A stretch of DNA of 64,000 bases from Azohydromonas caseinilytica (GCF_012927045.1 NZ_JABBFW010000001.1:310001-374000), one strand, 5' to 3'; shown: positions 28,370-37,376, numbered from the stretch's first letter. A program made the numbers and translations. The notes: generated by a model not told the origin, from the sequence alone.

Positions 28370-29394
28370 GCACGCGCTACAGCGCCCGCTTCGGGTCCTA
28401 CCGCGTCAGCGACCGCGCCCAGGACAGCGACCGGCTGCTGCTGGCGCTGCTGGTGGAGCAGAGCATGGACGGCCTGGGCGGGCGCTGCGTGGCCGAGCTC
28501 TCCGGCGCCGAGCACGCCCTGCCCCAGCTGGGCGATGCGGTGGAGGTGAAGCTGGACGCGGGCGGCGGCGCCGTCACCGTCTTCACCGGCGAGGTCACGC
28601 TCAGCGCCGCCACCGCCACCACGCAGCGCATCGAGGCGCAGGACCAGGTGGCGCGGCTGGCGCGCGTCGAGGTCGAGGCCGCCTACGAGGACGTGTCGCT
28701 GGACTTCATCGTCAAGGACCTGCTGCAGCAGGCCGGCGCCCGGGCCGGCAGCGTCTGCCGCGGGCCCGACGTGCCCTTCTACGCCGTGCACCGCCAGCCG
28801 CGCGTGCTGGGCCAGGTCTGGCGCCTGGCGCAGGCCTGCGGCGCCGACCTGTTCGCCGACGGCGAGGGCCGCGTGCACCTGGCCACGCCGGACGAAGCTG
28901 GCAGCGAGCACGCGCTGCGCTTTGGCGAGACGATCCGCCGGCTCGACCTGCACGAGCGCGTGCTGCCCTACGACAGCGTCGAGGTCTGGGGCGAAGGCGC
29001 CGCCAGCGCCAAGGGCGCGGACAAGGCGCACTGGCTCAGCACCGATCTCTCGGGCGTGAGCGCCAAGGCCAAGGTCGATGCGGCGGGCCAGGTCAGCACC
29101 GGCAGCCTGGGCCAGCGCCCGCTGCGCGTGCGTGACGGCGCGTTACGCGCCGGCGCCGCGGCCGAGGCCTCGGCCAAGGCGCGCATGGCCTGGCTGGCGG
29201 CACGCCGCATCGCCGGCAGCATCGAGGCCAACGGCGCACCGGCGGTGAAGGTGGGCGACACGCTGCGCATCGAGAAGCTGCCCGCCGCCCATGCCGCCAG
29301 CGCCCTGCTGAAGCAGGCCGGCGCGCTGCGCGTGCGCGGCGTGCGCCACACGCTGGACCGCGAATCCGGGCTCGTGACCCGGATCGAGATCTGA
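28366..29394 (+). CDS. Baseplate hub protein (phage late control gene D / gp27-like)
   Basis: A 342-residue protein of the gpD/VgrG-N family, which forms the hub ring connecting tube and spike. Fitting features are an early beta domain (LPQLGDAVEVKLDAG), VSLDFIVKDLLQQAG near residue 110, FYAVHRQPRVLGQVWRLAQ (the conserved 'one-step assembly' helix), and the final VRGVRHTLDRESGLVTRIEI. In P2 and Mu the homologue sits next to the spike; here four genes intervene or follow before the spike. It is translationally coupled to the upstream gene by ATGA. Confidence 0.85.
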   Translation: MSTRYSARFGSYRVSDRAQDSDRLLLALLVEQSMDGLGGRCVAELSGAEHALPQLGDAVEVKLDAGGGAVTVFTGEVTLSAATATTQRIEAQDQVARLARVEVEAAYEDVSLDFIVKDLLQQAGARAGSVCRGPDVPFYAVHRQPRVLGQVWRLAQACGADLFADGEGRVHLATPDEAGSEHALRFGETIRRLDLHERVLPYDSVEVWGEGAASAKGADKAHWLSTDLSGVSAKAKVDAAGQVSTGSLGQRPLRVRDGALRAGAAAEASAKARMAWLAARRIAGSIEANGAPAVKVGDTLRIEKLPAAHAASALLKQAGALRVRGVRHTLDRESGLVTRIEI

Positions 29395-29404
29395 GGAGCC
29401 GGCC

Positions 29405-30289
29405 ATGACGGTGCGCCTGGGCCGGATCACGCTCGACGCGGTGCAGAGCCTGCACACCGAGGAGTCGCGCACCCTGGTCGAGCAGCGCGTGCCCGAGCAG
29501 CAGGGCAGCGTGTTCCAGGACCTGGGCCGCGAGCCGGTGACGCTGGTACTCGAAGGCCTGCTGCTGGGCGAGGCCGCACTGCAGACGCTGGAGCAGCTGC
29601 GCCAGGCGCAGGCCAAGGCCGAGCCGCTGTCCTTCGCCGCCGACATCGCCGTGGGCAGCGAGCTCACCGACGTGGTGATCGAGGACTTCCGCGCGCGCCA
29701 AGTCGCGGGCTACGAGGCGCGCTTCCGCTTCACGCTGCGGCTGCGCGAGCACGTCGAGCCGCCGCAGCCCGCCGCCACGGCCAGCACGCCGGTCAACCAG
29801 GGCGTGCAGGCCGATGCCGCGGCCTGGGCCGGCGACAACGTCGCCGCTGCGGCCGTGCTGGAAGACCCGGCCTCGCTGGGTGAGGCGCTGGCCGCCAACC
29901 CCGCGCTGCTGGAGCAGCTCGACATGGACCAGCTCGGCGGCGCGGTGGCGCGCAACCTCGACGGCCTGAGCGCCGACCAGGTCGGCGGCCTGCTGGGCGC
30001 CGTCGGCCAGCTCGACCCGGCCAAGGCGCACGGCCTGTTCGAGTCGCTGCAGAAGGCCGGCAGCCTGGGCGCGCTCATGGGCAAGTACCTCAAGGAGGGC
30101 GCCAGCTTCATCGACAAGCTGCGCAACATCCCGCTGAGCTCGCTGATGAAGGCCTTCGCCGGCGGCCTGGAGTTCCTGCAGAAGCTCCAGCAGGTGGCCA
30201 ACGACGCCGGCAAGCTCGTCAGCGACATCGGCGCGCTGGAGCTGCCGCCGGGCGTGAAGGCGCTGGTGGACAAGGGCCGGTCGTCATGA
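29405..30289 (+). CDS. DNA-circularisation-N/gp43-like baseplate protein with helical C-terminal region
   Basis: A 294-residue protein in two parts. Residues 1-120 (VRLGRITLDAVQSLHTEES, QGSVFQDLGREPVTLVLEG, FRFTLRLREHVEP) resemble the N-terminal domain found in Mu gp43 and other tail proteins (named DNA circularisation N, a historical name), thought to attach near the hub. Residues 130-294 are helical and amphipathic (NPALLEQLDMDQLGGAVARN, LEFLQKLQQVANDAGKL), unlike Mu gp43. The start follows TGAGGAGCCGGCC, a strong ribosome binding site. The stop overlaps the next ATG. Confidence 0.65.
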   Translation: MTVRLGRITLDAVQSLHTEESRTLVEQRVPEQQGSVFQDLGREPVTLVLEGLLLGEAALQTLEQLRQAQAKAEPLSFAADIAVGSELTDVVIEDFRARQVAGYEARFRFTLRLREHVEPPQPAATASTPVNQGVQADAAAWAGDNVAAAAVLEDPASLGEALAANPALLEQLDMDQLGGAVARNLDGLSADQVGGLLGAVGQLDPAKAHGLFESLQKAGSLGALMGKYLKEGASFIDKLRNIPLSSLMKAFAGGLEFLQKLQQVANDAGKLVSDIGALELPPGVKALVDKGRSS

Positions 30290-30843
30290 GCACGCCCGCC
30301 GACGTGGTGCGCGACGTGATCAAGCTGATCAACAGCGTCACGGAGCTGCTGCAGACCCAGACCGCGCGCGAGGCGCCCAACGTCGCGCGCGACCTGGGCG
30401 TGCTGCCGCAGTTCAACGCCGGCGTCGCGGCGCTGGCGGGGGCGATCCGCAAGATCCGCACGGCGCTGGTGCCGGTGCAGCGTGCCGTCATCGACGCCGA
30501 CGCGCTGGTGGCCGTCATCGGCTTCGTGCCGGACCTGCTCACCGGCCTGGGCGACGCGGTGTCGTCCTCGGGCGAATGGCTGGCCTCGCTGGAGCTGCGC
30601 CTGGACGGCGCCACCGACGCCGCGCGCCAGGCCGAGGGCGCCATCGACACCGTCTCGGACGCCGTGGCCATCGGCATCGACGCCGGCGAGGCCGCGCTGG
30701 AGCTGGTCGCGCCCGCCCAGTGGGGCGGCGTGGTGCAGGGGCTGGACCGCCTGCTGGCCGCGCTGGCCGATCTCAAACCCACGCCGCCGGCCACGCCCGG
30801 CACCACACCGGCCCCGCCGGCGCTGGCCGGCCTGACCGGCTGA
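30286..30843 (+). CDS. Unrecognised helical protein of the tail locus
   Basis: A 185-residue protein predicted to be almost wholly helical, with long Ala/Leu/Val-rich amphipathic stretches (VVRDVIKLINSVTELL, GAIRKIRTALVPVQRAV) and a C-terminal Pro/Thr-rich tail. No signal peptide and no clear transmembrane segment. No family recognised. It overlaps the upstream gene by ATGA, so it is probably made in step with it. It could be a structural partner, a small ruler or a cargo protein; the sequence does not decide. Confidence 0.55.
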   Translation: MSTPADVVRDVIKLINSVTELLQTQTAREAPNVARDLGVLPQFNAGVAALAGAIRKIRTALVPVQRAVIDADALVAVIGFVPDLLTGLGDAVSSSGEWLASLELRLDGATDAARQAEGAIDTVSDAVAIGIDAGEAALELVAPAQWGGVVQGLDRLLAALADLKPTPPATPGTTPAPPALAGLTG

Positions 30844-30889
30844 GCGCCCCGCATGAGCCGCACCACCCATTTCCAACGGAGGGACCACC

Positions 30890-32023
30890 ATGCCTGACAC
30901 CGTCACCACCACCCCCGCGGTTGCCACCGTCGCGGCGCCCGCGCCGGCCAACCTGCCCGCTGTCGTCCCGGCCACGACGCCGGCCGCGGTCGATGCGCGC
31001 GCCAACCCCTTTGCCGCCATCGCGCAACTGCTGGCGGCGGTGCGCCGCTCGCTGGAGTCGAGCAAGCGCCCCGACCAGGCCCCGCGCTGGGTGCGCATCG
31101 TGCGCGTGCGCCAGTTCGCCGACCCCGCCACCGGCGACGCCGACGTGATCGCCAAGGGCGTGATGAAGGCCATGGACGTGGTGACGCTGGCCATCTCCTA
31201 CCTGCAGCGCTTCACGCTCGACGCCACCGACCTGCTGGTGCAGGGCGACGCCGCCAAGGCGCTGGTGGAGGTCTCGGCCGACCTGGTCAAGCAGGCCACC
31301 AGCAAGGAGTTCATCAACGCGCTGGAACTGGCCGTGGGCCAGGAGCCCAGCCCGGCCTCGCCCATCGCCGGCGTGGGCGACATCGTGGACAAGATCGTGC
31401 AGCTCGCCGACAAGGTGCCCGAGCCCGAGGACCTGGAGATCATCGGCGCCGAGCTCTACGGCCTGCTGGCCGTGGAACAGCTCACCGACGGCACGGTGGA
31501 CGACAAGCTCACCACGCACGTCAACATCGCCAAGACCGGCAAGCTGCAGCTGCTGCACTGGGGCTTCTGGCAGGGCTGGAAGGTGCAGAACCTGGGCAAG
31601 GGCAAGGAGCCGATCTCGGTGCTGACGCTGGGCGCGCGCCGCGTGGCCGGCGCCGCGCCGGGCAAGCTGCCGCTGCGCGCCGTGGGCACCTGGGGCGACC
31701 CGGGCAGCAGCGAGACGGTGTACGACCTGGACTTCAGCGGCGCGCAGGCCGGCCGCGACATCGCCGAGGCCAACGCGCTGCTGGAGGCGCTGGGCTACGG
31801 CGCCAAGTACCCGGTGGCCGACGCCAAGGTGCTGGCCGACGACTTCGCCACGCGGCTGCGCGCGTTCCAGAAGATCAACGACCTCCCCGTCACCGGCCGG
31901 CTCGACAACGCCACCATCAACCGGCTGATGCACCTGGACTACGACGCCAAGAACCTCAAGCGCGCCAAGCCCTTCCGCGCCGACGCGCTGCCGGTGGGCT
32001 TCGACCCGACCAAGGCTGCCTGA
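30890..32023 (+). CDS. Tail-locus protein with C-terminal peptidoglycan-binding domain
   Basis: A 377-residue protein. The first 45 residues are Pro/Ala/Thr-rich, then a helical region (about 45-150) and a mixed domain (about 150-280). A C-terminal segment (about 288-347) reads like a PG_binding_1 module: an ALLEALGYG helix, then RLRAFQKINDLPVTGRLDN, then a NRLMHLD helix. No catalytic residues of a lysozyme or amidase are visible. Contractile systems often use a LysM or peptidoglycan-binding protein at the hub; this may fill that role. GGAGGGACC precedes the ATG at 30890. Confidence 0.65.
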   Translation: MPDTVTTTPAVATVAAPAPANLPAVVPATTPAAVDARANPFAAIAQLLAAVRRSLESSKRPDQAPRWVRIVRVRQFADPATGDADVIAKGVMKAMDVVTLAISYLQRFTLDATDLLVQGDAAKALVEVSADLVKQATSKEFINALELAVGQEPSPASPIAGVGDIVDKIVQLADKVPEPEDLEIIGAELYGLLAVEQLTDGTVDDKLTTHVNIAKTGKLQLLHWGFWQGWKVQNLGKGKEPISVLTLGARRVAGAAPGKLPLRAVGTWGDPGSSETVYDLDFSGAQAGRDIAEANALLEALGYGAKYPVADAKVLADDFATRLRAFQKINDLPVTGRLDNATINRLMHLDYDAKNLKRAKPFRADALPVGFDPTKAA

Positions 32024-32050
32024 GCCTGACGCCACGAGCGCCGCAGTGCC

Positions 32051-32689
32051 ATGACCGATCCCACCGCCGCCATCCGCGCCATCGTGCGCGACGAGCTCGC
32101 CGCGCTGCGCCTGCCCGACATCGGGGTGGTGACCAGCGTGTTCGCCCACGAGGGCGACGACGACGGCCACAACCACGAGTGCAACGTGCAGCTGCGCGAG
32201 GGCACGCTGGAGCTGCGCCGCGTGCCCATCGCCACGCCGCACATCGGCATGGTCAGCGCCCCGGCGGTGGGCGACCTGGTGCTGTTGGCCTACGTCAACG
32301 GTGATCCCAACCGCGCCGTGGTCGTGGGCCGCCTCTACTCGGAGAAAGCCAACCCGCCCAAGCACGCCGAGAAGGAGTGGCGCATCGAGTCGCCGCTGCG
32401 GGGCGTGAGCTCGATCGCCATCGACAAGGACGAGTCGGTGGTGGTCACGGCCGGCAAGACGGTGCTGACGGTGCGCAAGGACGGCGCGGTGGAGATCGCC
32501 GGCGAGGCCGAGCTCAAGATCGAGGTCAAGGGCGCGGTGGCGCTCAAGTGCACCGACGCCAAGATCGACGCCTCCGGCAACATCGACCTGGGCGACGGCG
32601 GCGCGGGCGTGATCACCGAGGCCAGCCACAAGTGCTACTTCACCGGCAAGCCGCTGGTGCCGTCCAAGACGGTCAAGGCCAAGGGCTGA
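32051..32689 (+). CDS. Baseplate spike protein (gpV/gp45-like)
   Basis: A 212-residue protein with an OB-fold-like N-terminal domain (IGVVTSVFAHEG, NVQLREGTLELRRVPIA, AVGDLVLLAYVNGDPNRAVVVGRLY) typical of phage baseplate assembly protein V. A run of short beta repeats follows (about 110-190: VVVTAGKTVLTV, AVEIAGEAELKIEV, KIDASGNIDLG), fitting a trimeric beta-helical spike. The C-terminus CYFTGKPLVPSKTVKAKG is a compact tail seen in such spikes. The protein would act as a trimer at the tip of the tube. The triple-repeat gene follows after 21 bp. Confidence 0.85.
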   Translation: MTDPTAAIRAIVRDELAALRLPDIGVVTSVFAHEGDDDGHNHECNVQLREGTLELRRVPIATPHIGMVSAPAVGDLVLLAYVNGDPNRAVVVGRLYSEKANPPKHAEKEWRIESPLRGVSSIAIDKDESVVVTAGKTVLTVRKDGAVEIAGEAELKIEVKGAVALKCTDAKIDASGNIDLGDGGAGVITEASHKCYFTGKPLVPSKTVKAKG

Positions 32690-32710
32690 GGACGAGAGGA
32701 CACGCTGCCC

Positions 32711-33358
32711 ATGCCCGCCCCCACCGCCTCCCAGCTCGAATCGGCCACTCTGGGCTTCCTGCAGGGCGCCGGCCTGCGCGGCGAGGATGCGCCCGGCCTG
32801 GCCAAGGCCATCGCCGCCTCGACCGCGCAGACGCTGACGCTGCTGCTGTCCATGGCGATGGTGCAGCCGGGCATCCCGGCGCCGTGCGACCCGATCAGCG
32901 GCAGCGGCGCCACCGCCGGCCCGGGCCTGCTCATGCCGCCGCCGGCCGGCGGCCCCGGCGCTTCGCAGCTCGAAGGCCTCGTCAACGGCTTCCTGGCGGG
33001 CCAGGGCATTCGCGGCGAGGACGCCAATCCGCTGGGCAAGGCGCTGGCCGCGGGCCTGGCCCAGGCGGTGCAGCTGTTCACGGCGCTGGCGATGGTGCTG
33101 CCCGGCATCGCCATCGCCGGCTTCGTCACCACGGCGCCGGGGATGCTGGCGCCGGTGCCGCTGCAGTCGCAGCTCAAGCCGCTGCTCGACGGCTTCCTGC
33201 AGCAGAACGGCATCCGCGGCGAGGACGCGCCGGCGCTGGCCCAGGCCGCGGCGCAGGCCATCGACCTGGGCTTCACGCTGTTCGCCGCGCAGGCGATGGT
33301 CAGCCCCGGCATCGCCTGCGCCCCCGGCGCCAGCGCCGCGCCGGGCCGCCTGATGTGA
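32711..33358 (+). CDS. Internally triplicated protein next to the spike, function unknown
   Basis: A 215-residue protein made of three copies of a unit of about 49 residues at 8-56, 86-134 and 154-202, joined by Gly/Pro/Ala linkers. Each unit begins QL(E/K), then GFL, then the near-invariant G(L/I)RGEDA, a helical Ala/Gln stretch, and ends in AMVxPGI. The family is not recognised. It sits between the spike and gp25 genes. Because the spike is expected to be a trimer, a single chain with three repeats could give a pseudo-threefold partner, as PAAR tips do by another fold. That is inference. Confidence 0.7.
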   Translation: MPAPTASQLESATLGFLQGAGLRGEDAPGLAKAIAASTAQTLTLLLSMAMVQPGIPAPCDPISGSGATAGPGLLMPPPAGGPGASQLEGLVNGFLAGQGIRGEDANPLGKALAAGLAQAVQLFTALAMVLPGIAIAGFVTTAPGMLAPVPLQSQLKPLLDGFLQQNGIRGEDAPALAQAAAQAIDLGFTLFAAQAMVSPGIACAPGASAAPGRLM

Positions 33359-33384
33359 GAAGGGTCCGCAACGAGGACATGGCG

Positions 33385-33813
33385 ATGAACCCCCGCAACC
33401 CCGCCGACGCCGCCGCGCTGTACGGCGTCGATCTCAAGCTCGAATTCAACGCCCAGGGCGTGGACCTGGCCGCGCAGAGCGGCGGCCTGGAAACCGTTTC
33501 GGGCCTGGACAACCTGGTGCAGGCGCTGTCGCTGCGGCTGCTGGTGGACCGCGGCGACCTCGGCGGCCTGGGCCATCCGCGCTACGGCAGCCGCATCCGC
33601 GACCTGCTGGGCGAGCCCATGGACCGCGCCAACCGTGAGCTCATCCGCCGCTACGCGCGCCGCGCGCTGCTGGACGACCCGCGCGTGCAGGAGGTGGTGG
33701 AGATCACGGTGACGCCGCGCGCCGACGCGCCCGACAGCCTGGACCTGCACGCGGTGGTCACCGCGATCGACGGCCGCCGCGCGGCCCTGGGAGTCACGCT
33801 CGATGGCCGCTGA
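33385..33813 (+). CDS. Baseplate wedge protein (gp25/gp46/XkdS-like)
   Basis: A 142-residue protein of the gp25/gpW-like wedge family that starts sheath polymerisation. Typical features are GLDNLVQALSLRLLVDRGDL, then HPRYGSRIRDLLGEP, then RRYARRALLDDPRVQEV. The ATG at 33385 has GAGG 8 bases upstream; the ATG at 33379 is too close to it. It overlaps the following gp47-like gene by 11 bp, so the two wedge partners are coupled. Confidence 0.85.
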   Translation: MNPRNPADAAALYGVDLKLEFNAQGVDLAAQSGGLETVSGLDNLVQALSLRLLVDRGDLGGLGHPRYGSRIRDLLGEPMDRANRELIRRYARRALLDDPRVQEVVEITVTPRADAPDSLDLHAVVTAIDGRRAALGVTLDGR

Positions 33814-35326
33814 GCTGCCGTTCCACAAGAAGGACTTCGCCGAGATCGTCGCGGCGCTGCTGGAGGACGCGGCCTCGGGCCGCGGCGGGCGCACCGCGCT
33901 CACCGACGCCAACGGCGGCAGCGTGGTGCGCACGCTGATGGAGGTGTTCGCGCGCGAGATGGCCGTGGGCTACGAGCAGCTGGAGCAGGTCTGGCGCAGC
34001 GCCTACCTCGACACCGCCAGCGGCCAGGCCCTGAACTTCGTGGTGGCGCTGGTGGGCGTGCAGCGGCGCGCGCCGGGGCACCTGGAAGGCCTGGTGACCT
34101 TCTCGCGCGGCCAGGGCGCGCCGCAGGACATCCACATTCCCGCCGGCACGCTGGTGGCCGGGCGCGACCAGCCGCTGTTCGCCACCACCGAGCCGGCCAC
34201 GCTGGCGCAGGGCGACAGCCTGGTGAGCGTGGGCGTGCTCAGCGTGGAGCCCTCGCGCGACGGCAAGCCGGTGCCTTCGGGTGCGCTCAACACCATGCCC
34301 CGGCCCATCGCCGGCATCGAGGCCGTGCGCAACGCCGCCGACCTGATCCCGCGCCAGCGCGCCGAGAGCGACGAGGAGCTGCGCCAGCGCGTGCGCGCGC
34401 AGGCCGGCGCCACCACCACCGCCACCGTCGCCGCCATCGAGCAGGCGGTGCGCGCGCTGGGCATCGCCGAGGTCAAGGTGCTGGAGTACCCGGCCGACCC
34501 GGCGCTGCTGCCCGGGCAGATCCAGGTGGTGGTGGGCGACCCGGACGTGGACGCCGCGCTGATGCAGCAGGTGCATGACCGCATCGAGCTGGTGCGCCCG
34601 GCCGGGATCGTGGTGCGCAGCGCGCCGGCCACGCGGGTGTGGGTGCAGGTGACGGCGACGCTGACGCTGGACAGCGAGCGGCCGCTGCACGAGCGCAAGG
34701 CCATCGAGTCGCTGCTGACGGGCCGGCTGGCCAGCTACTTCGCGCAGCTGGGCGTGGGCGAGCCGGTGCGCGAGAGCAAGCTGCGCTCGATCCTGAGCAG
34801 CCACGACGCGGTGATCCAGATCGACTCCACGCCCGGCTTCAGCACGCTGATGGAGCCCTTCGTGCGCGAGGACGGCGCCGACGGGGCGCTGAAATCGCAG
34901 GCCAGCCGCTACCTGCTGAGCAATGGGGACATCCTGGTCGGGCCGCGCGAGCGCATCGGGCTGCGGCCCGCGGAGCTGCCGGTGCGGCTGACGCTGCTGG
35001 GCCCGGCGCCGGAGGTGCTGGTGGACATCGCCCTGGAGCTGGCCCCGGGCGGCAGCAGCGAGGGCGTGGCGGACAAGCTGCGCACGCTGGTGGGGCCGCT
35101 GGTGACGGCCGCGGCCAAGGCCGGGCGCCTGGAGTTCGAGCCGCTGCGCGCCAAGATCGTCGGCCCGGTGCTGCGCGCCGAAGCGCTGGCCGGGCTGCGC
35201 ATCACGGTGCTGCATGCCGCCGACGGGCGCGTGGTCGAGCTGTCCAAGGACCAGCCCGATGACGCGCTGGCCCCGCGCGAGCTGCCGCGGCTGCGCAACA
35301 CGCCGGTGAGCGTGAGCCCGCAATGA
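33803..35326 (+). CDS. Baseplate wedge protein (baseplate J / gp47-like)
   Basis: A 507-residue protein of the baseplate J family, the main wedge component that links the hub to the periphery. Visible landmarks are the N-terminal [12 protein letters not shown] helix, the [20 protein letters not shown] segment, the core [19 protein letters not shown], and [16 protein letters not shown], characteristic of gpJ/gp47. The C-terminal 200 residues are longer than in P2 gpJ. Its start lies inside the 3' end of the gp25-like gene. Confidence 0.88.
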   Translation: MAAELPFHKKDFAEIVAALLEDAASGRGGRTALTDANGGSVVRTLMEVFAREMAVGYEQLEQVWRSAYLDTASGQALNFVVALVGVQRRAPGHLEGLVTFSRGQGAPQDIHIPAGTLVAGRDQPLFATTEPATLAQGDSLVSVGVLSVEPSRDGKPVPSGALNTMPRPIAGIEAVRNAADLIPRQRAESDEELRQRVRAQAGATTTATVAAIEQAVRALGIAEVKVLEYPADPALLPGQIQVVVGDPDVDAALMQQVHDRIELVRPAGIVVRSAPATRVWVQVTATLTLDSERPLHERKAIESLLTGRLASYFAQLGVGEPVRESKLRSILSSHDAVIQIDSTPGFSTLMEPFVREDGADGALKSQASRYLLSNGDILVGPRERIGLRPAELPVRLTLLGPAPEVLVDIALELAPGGSSEGVADKLRTLVGPLVTAAAKAGRLEFEPLRAKIVGPVLRAEALAGLRITVLHAADGRVVELSKDQPDDALAPRELPRLRNTPVSVSPQ

Positions 35327-35373
35327 GCGCCCCCGCACGGCCGTTCCGAAGGGGGCGATCCGTCCCGCTTGGC

Positions 35374-35394
35374 GGGACCGCGCGCAGCGCGAGG
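35374..35394 (+). repeat. GC-rich intergenic motif, copy 1
   Basis: GGGACCGCGCGCAGCGCGAG plus one G lies in the gap before the 657-residue gene. A near copy lies before the 445-residue gene (39774-39793). Just upstream is a GTCCCGC / GCGGGAC hairpin (35362-35378). Confidence 0.55.
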
Positions 35395-35402
35395 GTGCCC
35401 CA

Positions 35403-37376
35403 ATGAGCGACGCCGCGCGACGCCTGAGCCGGCTGCTGGAGCTGCTGCCCCGCGTCTACGCGGCGCAGCCGGCCGGCAGCGCGGTGGGCACGCTGCTGGA
35501 CGCCCTGGCGCAGGCGCTGGGCCGCTTCGACACCGACGCGCGCCGGGTGCTGCACGACCGCTGGGTGGCCCTGGCCGGCACCGAGCCCGGCAGCGAGGAC
35601 GAGGCGGCCCTCTCGGCCCTGGAGCGGCTGGGCGCGCTGCTGCGCATCGAGCGGCTGCCGGCGCGGCTGCGCCACGCCGGGGCCACGGCGCAGGCGGACG
35701 GCAGCGTCAGCGTGCGCTTCGACGCCCCGGCCGAGCGCGACGACGCGCTGCAGCTGTTGGGCGTGATGCTGCCGCTGGGGGATTTCCCGCTGCCCGTGCC
35801 ACGCCTGCCGGGCCTGAGCCTGCGGCTGGACGACGGCGACGAGCTGCGCTGGCGCTTCGCGCCGCTCCAGGCCGCGGCCGGGGACGGCAGCGCCGAGGCG
35901 GACGACCCCACCGCGGAGGGCGCGGCGGACGCCGACCCGCTGGCCGCGCTGTGGCGGCTGCTGCGGCCCGAGGCCGGCGAGGCCTACCGGCAGCGGCTGC
36001 AGATCACGCAGGCCATCCGCCAGGGCGGGCTGGCCACGCCGCGCGCGCTGCTGTCGCTGGCCATTGCCGACCTGGGCGCCGAGCCCTGCCCCAAGTTCCG
36101 CCGCGACCGCAACGCCACGCTGGCGCGCGCGCTGCCGCCGGGCCGGCGCAAGCGCTGCCCGGCCTGCGGCGACCCCTCGCAACCCTGCCCGCAGCCGGCG
36201 CTGTTCGAGCCCTGGCTGAACGAGCAGCCAGCCCATTCGGCGCGCTGGCAGGGCCGGGACCTGCGGCTGCGGCGCTTCTTCACGCTGCGCAACGACTCGC
36301 TGGTGGCGGACCGGCCGCAGCTGGAGCTGGCGGTGGACCGCGCGGTGTCGTTCCCCGCGCTGCAAAGCCGGGCCTCGGGCGAGATCGTGCTCTACGCCGG
36401 CGACCTGGAGCCGGGCTGGACGCTGCGGCTGGCGCCGCAGCTCAGCGCCGAGGAGGACGCCGCGCTGGCCTCCTACGAGCGCCCGACACCGCACCCCTGG
36501 CTGCTGCGCAGCCCGCGCGGACGCGCCGAGCTGGTGCAGGCCCAGAGCGGCCAGGTCCGCGACGTGAGTGCGGCCATCTACTACCTGCGCGGCTCGCGCC
36601 TGGGCGGGCCCAACGCCGAAACCGCGGAGCCCGAGGGCCCCAAGTTCGGCGGCGTGGGCATCGAGGCCGACGAGTGCATGCGCTTCGGCGTGCTGGAGGC
36701 GGCCGTCCGCACCCCGCTGCTGACGCCGGGCGACAACGAGTGGTCGCTGCTGACCTTCCCCTCGCCGGTGTACCGCTTCGACGCGGCCACCTCGCGCCTG
36801 GCGGCCTCGGAGCAGGACAGCGGCGCGCATTTCTCGCTCATCGACCCGGGCATCGGCGACGCCAGCGCGGCCTTCGCCAAGACGCTGTTCGAGGTGCTGG
36901 AGCGCGCCGACCCGGCCAGTGCCGGCGACGGCCCCAACGCGCCGCGCTTCACGCTGGCGCTGCGCTGGGTCACGCGCGAGCCGTTCAGCTTCGTGCTCAA
37001 CCTGCCGGCCAACGGCTGGGTGGAGACGGCCAAGCTCAGCGGCGCGGTGGAGCTGCTGCTGGCCGACGTGGAGCGCGCCCGCCCGGCCGGCACGCGCGCG
37101 CGGGTGGACTTTCCCGCGCCGGTGCTGCGCGAGGCGCAGCCGCTGGACGAGGCGCTGGCCGCCTTCGGCGTCGGGCTGCGCCACCAGGAGGCCATGGCGC
37201 TGCAGGATGCGCTGGTCAGCGTGAAGCTGGGCCAGACGCTGCGCGAGCCGGCCTCGGCCGGGGAAGTGGGATTGAGCATCGGCGCGGTATTCGACGTCGC
37301 GCGGCTGGCATCCGGGGCCTCCCCCGCGGCTGCCGCGGCCGGCGACCGCATTGAACTGAGGAGCACGTGGCAATGA
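35403..37376 (+). CDS. Large tail protein I-like baseplate component with Cys cluster
   Basis: A 657-residue protein. The N-terminal 80 residues (LLELLPRVYAAQ, GTLLDALAQALGRFD, ALSALERLGALLRI) resemble the start of phage tail protein I / gp48-type wedge proteins, which follow gpJ in most contractile loci. The rest is unlike P2 gpI and mostly beta. A CPACG...C cluster (Cys252, Cys255, Cys262) suggests a metal or disulfide site. It sits 76 bp after gp47. The stop overlaps the next gene (ATGA). The general role as baseplate periphery and fibre attachment is inferred from order. Confidence 0.6.
   Translation: MSDAARRLSRLLELLPRVYAAQPAGSAVGTLLDALAQALGRFDTDARRVLHDRWVALAGTEPGSEDEAALSALERLGALLRIERLPARLRHAGATAQADGSVSVRFDAPAERDDALQLLGVMLPLGDFPLPVPRLPGLSLRLDDGDELRWRFAPLQAAAGDGSAEADDPTAEGAADADPLAALWRLLRPEAGEAYRQRLQITQAIRQGGLATPRALLSLAIADLGAEPCPKFRRDRNATLARALPPGRRKRCPACGDPSQPCPQPALFEPWLNEQPAHSARWQGRDLRLRRFFTLRNDSLVADRPQLELAVDRAVSFPALQSRASGEIVLYAGDLEPGWTLRLAPQLSAEEDAALASYERPTPHPWLLRSPRGRAELVQAQSGQVRDVSAAIYYLRGSRLGGPNAETAEPEGPKFGGVGIEADECMRFGVLEAAVRTPLLTPGDNEWSLLTFPSPVYRFDAATSRLAASEQDSGAHFSLIDPGIGDASAAFAKTLFEVLERADPASAGDGPNAPRFTLALRWVTREPFSFVLNLPANGWVETAKLSGAVELLLADVERARPAGTRARVDFPAPVLREAQPLDEALAAFGVGLRHQEAMALQDALVSVKLGQTLREPASAGEVGLSIGAVFDVARLASGASPAAAAAGDRIELRSTWQ

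Noticed and set aside
32711-33358. CRISPR-like or short DNA repeats
   Set aside because: The repetition is at protein level with divergent codons, not identical DNA repeats with spacers.
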